Shown one piece after another: positions 1 through 5,345 of a stretch of DNA of 13,870 nucleotides. The DNA lies in contig NZ_JNWV01000080.1 of assembly GCF_000716535.1 (NCBI RefSeq), positions 1 through 13,870 of the forward strand. The letters run 5' to 3'. A model generated the notes under the pieces. That model did not search any database. It was not told the origin of the DNA and saw only the letters and a program-made list of their open reading frames with translations. Source of the DNA: Streptomyces flaveolus (GTDB lineage Bacteria; Actinomycetota; Actinomycetes; Streptomycetales; Streptomycetaceae). The first letter of the stretch is position 1. The number at the start of each line of letters is the position of its first letter. The position numbers were made by a program, and so were the translations under genes.

Positions 1-128
1 AGCCGGTGGCCGTTCTTGTATCCGGACTCTCACTCCGACGCCGGGGCAAACGCCCGGATCAGGTGGGAACCCGTACACCACTTCTCAGGACGCAACCCGC
101 GGCTGCGAGTGGAGGCGAGAGAAGACTG

Positions 129-830
129 ATGAAGCAACTACCAGGAAGCACGGGAGCCCTCCGCTCCGGGCCCGGCACGCGGGTCGAGGGCCGTGAGCTC
201 GAAGGCTACGAGCTGTTCGGCGGAAAGGTCCGAGCGGTTGAGAATCCAGCTCAGCGGCCAGTCTTCCGCAACATCACCCTGCGCGGGTGCGCGGTGCGCG
301 ATTGCATCCTGGAAGGGGCGCTGTTGGAGGACGTCGTCATCGATGGCATGACCGGCCCCGACGGTGACTTCATGCGGGTGGCCGGCTGTGTCTACCGCCG
401 GGTGGTGCTGCGCGGGCGCTTTGCCAACATCGCCTTGCTTCCGAAACTGGGCCCCTGGGCCGACGAACTGTGGCCGCTGTACCGGCGAGCCAATGGGGAA
501 CACTGGGTCGAGCTGATCTGTGACGGTGACTGGGCACTGGACATATCCGGGCTCACCAGCGGCCTGGACTTCCGCAGCGCTGTACCGGCCTGCCTGGTGT
601 GCCGGGATCCTGAGACACAGATCGTGGTGACCGCTGAGCAGGCGGTCCGCAAGGACTGGCGGAGCGTGCCCGGCCTTTGGGCGTCCGTTCTGGGAGTGCA
701 GATCGACTTCTTGGCGCGCTCAGGGTTTCGCGACACGGTCCTCATTGCCGACAAGTCCGCGCCCGACCGAGCACGCCAGGTCTGGATGCTGCGCCAACTC
801 CAGCGGATGGGCGCTGCACAGCCCGACTAG
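129..830 (+). CDS. Unrecognised protein with pentapeptide-like N-terminal half (233 aa)
   Basis: I do not recognise this protein. The ATG at 129 was chosen because a purine-rich GGAGGCGAGAGAAG lies just upstream; the frame is open back to position 6, but that stretch lacks an RBS and has an unconvincing composition. Residues about 46-105 alternate small and hydrophobic residues in short steps (FRNITLRGCAVRDCILEGAL, then VVLRGRFANIALL), which resembles degenerate pentapeptide repeats forming a quasi beta-helix. The C-terminal half (about 108-233) looks globular, with WPLYRRANGEHWVEL and a tail rich in Arg and Gln. There is no signal peptide or membrane segment, so it is probably cytosolic. It stands alone: the next plus-strand homology is a broken dehydrogenase. 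The coding call is well supported by base composition; the function is unknown. Confidence 0.75.
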   Translation: MKQLPGSTGALRSGPGTRVEGRELEGYELFGGKVRAVENPAQRPVFRNITLRGCAVRDCILEGALLEDVVIDGMTGPDGDFMRVAGCVYRRVVLRGRFANIALLPKLGPWADELWPLYRRANGEHWVELICDGDWALDISGLTSGLDFRSAVPACLVCRDPETQIVVTAEQAVRKDWRSVPGLWASVLGVQIDFLARSGFRDTVLIADKSAPDRARQVWMLRQLQRMGAAQPD

Positions 831-957
831 GGTCTGCCCGGCTCTGCCTGGGCCGATGGTGTGCGGGATGGGAGCCCCGGCCTTGGCCACGACGGACCCG
901 CAGTCGGCGACGGCGCCCCCTCCATCCCGGTGCCGGCCGATCCCCGCCGGACGCACT
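831..957. other. Short spacer with no recognised gene
   Basis: Between the stop of the first gene and the first recognisable dehydrogenase codons I see no gene, RNA or strong hairpin. The reading frame of the downstream dehydrogenase remnant is open here, but its translation does not resemble the family, so this is probably foreign or scrambled sequence. Confidence 0.4.
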
Positions 958-1320
958 GGCTACGAACTGCGGCGCAGGACGGCGGACGGCGGTCCCCTCG
1001 CGGTCGCGGCCCATCCCGACGGCGCCGACACCACCGGCTCCAAGAGGGCGATGTCCCACTCCTCCGCACTCACACGCCTGGCGTTCGCCGCCGTCCGGCC
1101 GCTGCTCCTGCAGTCACCCGCGTTGGGTGCCCTGCCCGTGCTGCGCGCCGCCACCGACCCGGAGGTGCGAGGCGGGGAGTACTACAGGCCGCGCGGATTC
1201 CAGCAGAGCAAGGGGCACCCCACAACCGTCCGCTCCGGCCCCTCGTCCCAAGACGCCGCTCTCCAGCGACGCCTGTGGATCCTCTCCGGGGAACTGACAG
1301 GCATCACCTTCCCCCTCTGA
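958..1320 (+). pseudogene. C-terminal remnant of a short-chain dehydrogenase/reductase (SDR)
   Basis: The frame ending at TGA 1318-1320 reads GYELRRRTADGG, then VAAHPDG, then LGALPVLRAATDP, EVRGGEYYRPRGF, GHPTTVRSGP, LQRRLWILSGELTG and ITFPL. This is the characteristic C-terminal third of a group of actinobacterial SDR oxidoreductases, which end in ...YYGP.GF..M.GHP... and ...LQRRLW..SEELTGVTFP. The Rossmann fold with its TGxxxGIG motif and the catalytic YxxxK that should precede it are absent. The family is usually about 300 aa; only about 120 residues remain. No start codon or RBS fits. I conclude it is a 5'-truncated, non-functional relic. Loss of most of the NAD(P)-binding domain makes activity very unlikely. 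The family call is from memory of homologues. Confidence 0.7.
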
Positions 1321-1329
1321 GCACCCAGC

Positions 1330-1563
1330 GCGAGGCGAGCGGTGAGCAGCCGCAGCAATGGGGGTGACGCCGTACGTGCCCCATGCCTTCCCGGTGTGCC
1401 CGGTCACCGGTTCCGCGTACGCGCTCGCGGCGAAAAGGGCCACGACCAGGCCGTAGACGGCGACGGTGGCGGCCAGTGGGACGAAGTCGCTGGCGATGCC
1501 CACTACGAGGACCCTGCTGACCCAAGGCCACCCTGGCCACACCGGCTGACCGCGATACAGCAC
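1330..1563 (-). pseudogene. Possible membrane-protein fragment
   Basis: On the minus strand the frame beginning at GTG 1563 has good third-position G/C bias between about 1530 and 1335. It encodes a convincing transmembrane stretch (VPLAATVAVYGLVVALFAAS) followed by AYAEPVTGHTGKAWGTYG. Further on, the frame runs into sequence antisense to the SDR remnant and stops resembling a natural protein. I cannot name the family. It may be the remains of a small membrane protein whose 3' end was lost at the junction near 1320-1330, or simply a chance frame. There is no clear RBS at the proposed GTG. Confidence 0.3.
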
Positions 1564-1680
1564 AACTCACCGACAGTCGACCCCATCGGCCCCCGCCGAG
1601 ACCAGAACACACGGTATCCGCATGTGAGGTGTGGGATGGGGGAACCATGCATGGCGCGCGGCCCGCATATGCCCCCGACT

Positions 1681-1707
1681 TTGTCAAAGTAACTCACATT
1701 TTATGTG
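1681..1707 (+). promoter_or_regulatory. Candidate promoter for the small membrane protein
   Basis: A local AT-rich patch in otherwise GC-rich DNA contains TTGTCA (1681-1686) and TATGTG (1702-1707), separated by 15 bp, about 49 bp before the start codon at 1756. The match to -35/-10 consensus is reasonable but the spacer is short. No SigB-type GGGTAY element is obvious. Confidence 0.35.
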
Positions 1708-1755
1708 CATGTCAGTGTGAGGTAAGGGCACCAGGAGGCAAGGAGGTTGATAACA

Positions 1756-1926
1756 ATGGTTCCCCTGCTTCTGGTTCTTCTGCTGGCTCTGATCCTTTTC
1801 GGTGCGGGTTTCGCGCTGAAGGCGCTGTGGTGGGTCGCGGTGATCGTGCTGGTCGTGTGGCTGCTGGGCTTCGTCGTCCGTTCGGCGGACAGCGGCGGCC
1901 GCAAGGGCCGCTGGTACCGCTGGTAG
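1756..1926 (+). CDS. Small hydrophobic membrane protein (56 aa)
   Basis: ATG at 1756 is preceded by AGGAGGT at 1741-1747 with ideal spacing, and the frame closes at TAG 1924-1926. The product starts MVPLLLVLLLALILFGAGFA, continues through a second hydrophobic stretch (ALWWVAVIVLVVWLLGFVV) and ends in a short basic tail GGRKGRWYRW. It therefore has one long or two closely spaced membrane helices with a positively charged cytosolic end. Small hydrophobic proteins of this kind, ending in RWYRW, are widespread in Streptomyces; their biochemical role is not established. The gene is monocistronic: a strong hairpin follows 41 bp after the stop. Longer frames overlapping it (for example 1629-1949) are shadows. 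The coding call is strong because of RBS, hydrophobicity and terminator; the function is unknown. Confidence 0.85.
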   Translation: MVPLLLVLLLALILFGAGFALKALWWVAVIVLVVWLLGFVVRSADSGGRKGRWYRW

Positions 1927-1967
1927 GCGATAGACGTCAGGCACGATGAGCGCGCTACGCGAGAGGT

Positions 1968-2003
1968 GAGTGGGGCCCGGCCGGATACGGCCGGGCCCCA
2001 CTC
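1968..2003 (+). terminator. Strong hairpin terminator
   Basis: A perfect 16-bp inverted repeat: left arm GAGTGGGGCCCGGCCG (1968-1983), loop GATA, right arm CGGCCGGGCCCCACTC (1988-2003). No T-tract follows, as is common in Streptomyces. Its place 41 bp after the small membrane-protein gene fits a terminator for that gene. Confidence 0.85.
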
Positions 2004-2082
2004 GTGTAACAGGCCTTCCTGTGCGAACCGTTGGGAGGGATCGGGCGTATCGGACGCATCGCAGGGTACGTGAGTGATGCAC

Positions 2083-2133
2083 CGGCCCCGCAGACCCAGC
2101 AGCGGAACCCTGCTCCTCCTGTCTGCGGGGCCG
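2083..2133. repeat. 13-bp inverted repeat with internal second stem
   Basis: Left arm CGGCCCCGCAGAC (2083-2095) and right arm GTCTGCGGGGCCG (2121-2133) are perfectly complementary. Within the 25-nt loop AGCAG can pair with CTGCT, making a two-tier stem. It lies between the small membrane-protein terminator and the broken SRPBCC gene. It could be a further bidirectional terminator or a folded RNA; nothing decides between them. Confidence 0.55.
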
Positions 2134-2168
2134 CTGCGCACGGCTTGCGCCGGACGTACCGGTCGACG

Positions 2169-2198
2169 TGCCGGCCGGACAGCCCCGAGCGGCCGGCA
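2169..2198 (-). terminator. Hairpin terminator after the SRPBCC remnant
   Basis: Arms TGCCGGCCG (2169-2177) and CGGCCGGCA (2190-2198) form a perfect 9-bp stem with a 12-nt loop. On the minus strand it begins 5 nt after the SRPBCC stop codon (2204-2206), the expected place for that gene's terminator. Confidence 0.65.
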
Positions 2199-2203
2199 GC
2201 GAG

Positions 2204-2520
2204 TCAGGGCTGAACCAGGCGGTGCAGAGCGAGTCGGGCGAGGGGCGCGTAGGCGAGCAGGACGAGCTGCGGGCCGTCCATGGTCAGGCTCGTGGTGATG
2301 CCGCGGCCCTGTGGCTTGGCGCAGTGTGATCTGGATGTGTACCAGGCGTACCCGCCACGTCCAGGTGCGGCGGTCATGGTCGACGGCTTTGACGACGAAG
2401 GCGGCATGGACGCCGGCGGCTCGTTCGACCGTGCCGCTCAGGCCGGGACTCAGGCGGCGGCTCCCTGAGTGGAGTATTGGAGCAGGCCGAGCCGTTGGCG
2501 CTGAGGGTCACGCGTGCCAT
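2204..2520 (-). pseudogene. Decayed SRPBCC (polyketide cyclase/START-like) family gene
   Basis: Three pieces of one protein lie in order on the minus strand but not in one frame. At 2520 an ATG begins MARVTLSANGSA, a typical SRPBCC N-terminus. After a gap a second frame reads GTVERAAGVHAAFVVKAVDH and RRTWTWRVRLVHIQITLRQA (about 2437-2310). A third frame then gives GITTSLTMDGPQLVLLAYAP and LARLALHRLVQP up to the TGA at 2204-2206. The order and spacing match the last strands and C-terminal helix of actinobacterial SRPBCC proteins of about 145-150 residues. The part expected between residue 12 and about 50 is missing, and there is a frameshift near 2315. No RBS is visible at 2520, although the 3' terminator survives. 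The family assignment rests on remembered pattern similarity; the frame break is seen directly. Confidence 0.65.
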
Positions 2521-2803
2521 GACAGACGGGAGAGCCGCTGTCGTGGGTTGGGGGGCATCGGGCTCGTCCTGGCGTGTGGTGAGGGCTGCCTTCGTGATCT
2601 GATCCCAGCATGGCGACGGGCAAGGCGGCTGTCATGGTGGGTGCGCTGGTCGAGACCGTGCCTCGGTCAGCCACCTTGGCCTCGACCGTGTACGAGGGCG
2701 CCGGCGAACCACCGCCTCGCCGTCAGGGGGTGTCCCGGGGCGGGGCGCTCCCAGACGGTCATCGAGTCTGCCCAGATGCCGGGCCTGCTGTGAGCGGAGG
2801 GGC
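2521..2803. other. Intergenic stretch without recognised gene
   Basis: Open frames exist on both strands, but none has an RBS, a recognisable domain or a convincing composition. I see no strong hairpin. The piece lies between the dead SRPBCC gene and the end of the methyltransferase gene and may be decayed coding sequence. Confidence 0.4.
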
Positions 2804-3502
2804 TCAGCGCAGCCGTCGCGCACGCAGCACCAGGTCGTCGGTGTGGTGCGCGCCGGCGCCGCCGTCGGGTGCCACGCGTGGTCGCTGCTCGTTCACCTCC
2901 ACCTTCCAGTCGTCGGTGAGCAGGGCGGCGACCATCGAGGGCCAGACGTAGTCAGCCGGGTCGAAGCCGCTGTCGTGCGCCTGCTGGGTGTCCATCCCCG
3001 CGTGGTGTACGAGCAGCAGCACGCCGCCGGGCGCGACGGCCGCGAGCAGCGCTCGCTCGGCTGCGGCGTCGGGGGTGCGCAGCAGGGCTGGATACTGCGC
3101 GGAGACCAGGTCAAAGGAGGCCGGCGGGAGCGCCGCTTCCGTCAGCGCGGCGTGTACCCAGCGAACGGCGACGCCTGCGTCCCGCGCGTGCCCGGCCGCC
3201 CGCTCCAGCGCCACGCCCGAGACCTCGAGTGCGGTCACGTCCCAGCCGCCGCGGGCCAGCCAGACTGCGTCCGCGCCCTCGCCGCAGCCGACGTCGAGCA
3301 CCCGCCCGGGCGTGAGCCCGGCGACCTCGGCCACGAGCGCACCGTTGGGCCGGCCGCTCCACAGCTGTTGTCGGTCGGCGTATCGGTTGTCCCACTCCGC
3401 CCGCACCGCGGGGTCTCCGACGTATCCGTCGCCAGGCAAGGATGTCTCAGACGCGGGCGATCCCGCTGTGATGTTGTCGGTCACGGGCCCAACGTCGCCC
3501 AT
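2804..3502 (-). CDS. Class I SAM-dependent methyltransferase
   Basis: The product has the Rossmann-like methyltransferase core: motif I VLDVGCGEGADAVWLA for SAM binding, the acidic end of strand 2 in VTALEVSG, then FDLVSAQYPALLR (motif IV region) and GGVLLLVHHAG (post-motif region). The N-terminal part contains YVGDPAVRAEWDNRY and LWSGRPN, which is typical of a small-molecule methyltransferase group common in Streptomyces. The methyl acceptor cannot be told. The start is uncertain: the frame is open to 3583, ATG 3502 gives 232 aa, and GTG 3484 (VTDNITAGSP, 226 aa) looks equally natural; no good RBS precedes either. It is a cytosolic, apparently single gene. The stop is TGA at 2804-2806, and no clear terminator follows. 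Family call is strong, substrate unknown. Confidence 0.88.
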   Translation of the reverse strand: MGDVGPVTDNITAGSPASETSLPGDGYVGDPAVRAEWDNRYADRQQLWSGRPNGALVAEVAGLTPGRVLDVGCGEGADAVWLARGGWDVTALEVSGVALERAAGHARDAGVAVRWVHAALTEAALPPASFDLVSAQYPALLRTPDAAAERALLAAVAPGGVLLLVHHAGMDTQQAHDSGFDPADYVWPSMVAALLTDDWKVEVNEQRPRVAPDGGAGAHHTDDLVLRARRLR

Positions 3503-3630
3503 CGTGGCCCGGTCACGCCACTCCTGTTGCCGGTCCGGCAAAACGGCGTCCAAGGGTCGAGGAACAGCCGGGCGTAGTCGCACTGGACGTCATCGCAACA
3601 GACCGGCCGCGGCATCCTTGACCTGCGCAG

Positions 3631-3676
3631 TCAATCTTCGATGGCACAAACCGTCGTCAATCAATCTTCGGTGACA
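3631..3676. repeat. Two 16-bp repeats with 30-bp period (possible transposon end)
   Basis: TCAATCTTCGATGGCA (3631-3646) and TCAATCTTCGGTGACA (3661-3676) match at 14 of 16 positions and start exactly 30 bp apart. Each copy with its flanks is itself roughly palindromic (the second reads GTCAATCTTCGGTGACA, a TGTCA-like motif in from both ends). Multiple short terminal repeats starting TGTC are typical of Tn552/Tn5053-type elements that use a TniA-like transposase with a TniB/ExeA-like ATPase, a fragment of which lies 380 bp away. The link is inferred. Confidence 0.55.
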
Positions 3677-3717
3677 ATCGGGCAAGGTTCGCTGTCACAG
3701 GTCAGTCGGCTCAGCGG

Positions 3718-3969
3718 ATGCCAGTCGATCGGCCACGACGCATTCCACCACGCGTCCAGCTGACATACTTCACGGTGCTGCTGGTCGACACCGGCCCCGA
3801 TCCGATCCCGCCCGCCGTTTCAGTGAGCCGGTTCGCGGACGCGGTGGCGGCCGTGGTCGGGGCCTGGAAAGCCGCGGCCTCACGTTGGGCCGACGTGGGC
3901 GAGGTGTCGCCGTGGCAGTCGGCCTCCGCGGCGAGCCGGGGCCGGCTGCTGTCGCCGAGATGGCCTTGA
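3718..3969 (+). CDS. Unassigned ORF, possibly a fragment (83 aa)
   Basis: ATG 3718 opens an 83-codon frame with high third-position G/C from about 3772 onward and a plausible protein texture (VSVSRFADAVAAVVGAWKAA, then ASRWADVGEVSPWQS). I do not recognise the sequence and there is no good RBS. It sits between the 30-bp-period repeats and the ATPase remnant, so it may be part of the same mobile-element debris, or a chance frame. There is no membrane segment or signal peptide. The minus-strand frame covering the same region (3711-4307) looks less natural. Confidence 0.3.
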   Translation: MPVDRPRRIPPRVQLTYFTVLLVDTGPDPIPPAVSVSRFADAVAAVVGAWKAAASRWADVGEVSPWQSASAASRGRLLSPRWP

Positions 3970-4055
3970 TCCCCGATCAACACCAACTGCCCCTGATCTT
4001 CGGCGCGTTGTCCCTGACAGCCTCGGCGGGCCCCATGCCCGCGACGAGACGGTGA

Positions 4056-4394
4056 GGAAGGTGGCTGCTCGTCGGCCAGCCCACCCTCAGACGCACCATG
4101 AAACTCGCCGTCCTGGCCGCACTCGAACAGCGCACCGCCCTGCGCTACACCATGCCGGGCATGACCTCCACCGATACGACCAGCTACGTCACCCACCACC
4201 TGAAGATCGCGGGCCGTCCGGACCAGCTGTTCACCGAGGACGCCCTCACCCTGATCCACACGACCTCGCGCGGCTACCCCAGAGCGGTCAACAACCTCTC
4301 CCTGCAAGCCCTGGTCGCCGCGTTCGCCACCGGCAAGAACCTCGTCGACGAGGCCGCCGCCCGCGCCGCAGTGAGCGAGGTGGTCGGCGACTGA
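4056..4394 (+). pseudogene. C-terminal remnant of a TniB/ExeA-like transposition AAA ATPase
   Basis: After an in-frame TGA at 4053-4055 the frame reads WLLVGQPTLRRTMKLAVLAA, then LEQRTALRYTMPGMT, VTHHLKIAGR, DQLFTEDALTLIHTTSRGYP, RAVNNLSLQALVAA and GKNLVDEAAARAAVSEV, ending at TGA 4394. This is the sensor-1 (LLVGQP.LR) to sensor-2 (SRG.PRAVNNL) part of ExeA/TniB-type ATPases that partner DDE transposases in actinobacterial insertion elements. The Walker A and B regions that should come first are missing; the preceding sequence shows no homology in any frame. The full protein is about 270-300 aa and about 110 residues remain. ATG 4098 could start a 98-aa product, but without the nucleotide-binding core it would be inactive as an ATPase. 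No transposase gene remains nearby. Confidence 0.75.
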
Positions 4395-4466
4395 ACCACC
4401 TGCTGCGCCTCCCCCGGCGGGACAATGAGGACAGCAGATGGCCTAGATCCTTCCTACGGTCGGTCC

Positions 4467-4994
4467 ATGACCACTTCGTCGCACAACCCAGCCCCGTCTC
4501 TTCCGGACGAACACGGTGAACTGCTGCATGCACTCGCGGAACAGCGGGCGTTACTGCTGATCACCATGCGCGACATCACCGACGCCCAAGCCGCACAACA
4601 CACGACGGTGAGCGCGCTCACCCTGGGCGGCATTCTCAAGCACCTCACCCGGGGCGAGCAGGTCTGGGCGCAGATCATGGTCAAGGGAGACGGAGAACTG
4701 CCGGAGGGCATGCTCGACCTGGACCAGTACCGCATGGTCGAAGGCGAGACGCTCACCGGCCTGCTGGAGCAGTACACCGCCGCCGCTCAGACGACCGAAG
4801 AGTCCGTGGCCGCCCTGCCGGACCTCAGCCAGAGCGTTCCCCTCCCCAAAGCCCCATGGTCCCCACCCGAGACCGTCCACTGGTCTCCACGCCGGATCCT
4901 GCTGCACTTGATCAGGGAGACAGCCCAGCATGCCGGACACGCGGACATCATCCGGGAAGCACTCGACGGGGCCAGCACCACCGCTCAACGGTGA
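4467..4994 (+). CDS. DinB-family protein (DUF664-like)
   Basis: The 175-residue product is a four-helix-bundle protein of the DinB/YfiT group: LTLGGILKHLTRGEQVWAQI (residues about 51-70) carries the first metal-ligand histidine H59, and ILLHLIRETAQHAGHADIIR (about 144-163) carries H155 with H158/H159-region partners. These proteins bind a divalent metal; some are thiol-dependent S-transferases (bacillithiol or mycothiol), but most have no known substrate. Start ATG 4467 (MTTSSHNP) is preferred over the in-frame ATG 4425, because the extra codons look unnatural; neither has a clear RBS, so the message may be leaderless or weakly translated. Leucine 29 is encoded by TTA (4551-4553), a codon that in Streptomyces needs the bldA tRNA. 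The gene is solitary and is followed by two hairpins. Confidence 0.85.
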   Translation: MTTSSHNPAPSLPDEHGELLHALAEQRALLLITMRDITDAQAAQHTTVSALTLGGILKHLTRGEQVWAQIMVKGDGELPEGMLDLDQYRMVEGETLTGLLEQYTAAAQTTEESVAALPDLSQSVPLPKAPWSPPETVHWSPRRILLHLIRETAQHAGHADIIREALDGASTTAQR

Positions 4995-5072
4995 CCGCCC
5001 ATAGCCGACGATCTCAAGGAGCCCCAACACAACCGGCACCTTGCCGAAGAAAACGACACCTTGCCGGCAGCC

Positions 5073-5100
5073 GCCCCGCCGGGATACCCACCGGCGGGGC
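5073..5100 (+). terminator. Hairpin downstream of the DinB gene
   Basis: GCCCCGCCGG (5073-5082), an 8-nt loop and CCGGCGGGGC (5091-5100) form a perfect 10-bp stem, 78 bp after the DinB stop. It is followed by TTCACC and not by a long T-tract. Confidence 0.6.
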
Positions 5101-5128
5101 TTCACCATCACAGTCCATCGGCATCGTG

Positions 5129-5151
5129 AATGCCGCCTTCGTCGGCATTTT
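5129..5151 (+). terminator. Second hairpin with short T run
   Basis: AATGCCG (5129-5135), loop CCTTCGT, CGGCATT (5143-5149), continuing into TT. The T run and stem suggest a weak intrinsic terminator backing up the one at 5073-5100. It could also be a chance structure. Confidence 0.4.
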
Positions 5152-5292
5152 CAACGCCGGGCAACAACTATCTCAGGCGGTACCGCCACCCGGACCGCCT
5201 CGCCCTCATGGAAGGGCCCATGGTGACCGGCCTTTCCCCATGGTGGAGTTGCTCATCCGTGTCTCTGCACGCGCAGGTTCCGTACACGCCAA
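5152..5292. other. Intergenic stretch, nothing recognised
   Basis: Between the DinB-side hairpins and the protease terminator I see no gene with an RBS or recognised domain. The very long plus-strand frame that starts at 5130 is only the antisense shadow of the protease gene. Confidence 0.4.
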
Positions 5293-5326
5293 GGTCCCGC
5301 ACACGACGGCTGCCGTGTGCGGGACC
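5293..5326 (-). terminator. Terminator of the S53 protease gene
   Basis: GGTCCCGCACACG (5293-5305) and CGTGTGCGGGACC (5314-5326) form a perfect 13-bp stem with an 8-nt loop, beginning 20 nt beyond the protease stop codon on the minus strand. Position and strength fit an intrinsic terminator; no T-tract follows. Confidence 0.85.
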
Positions 5327-5345
5327 GGTTTGCTCGTCGTGGGGA

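Noticed and set aside
3711..4307. 198-codon minus-strand open frame
   Set aside because: Antisense to the clear ATPase remnant on the plus strand; the translation is low-complexity and matches nothing I know.
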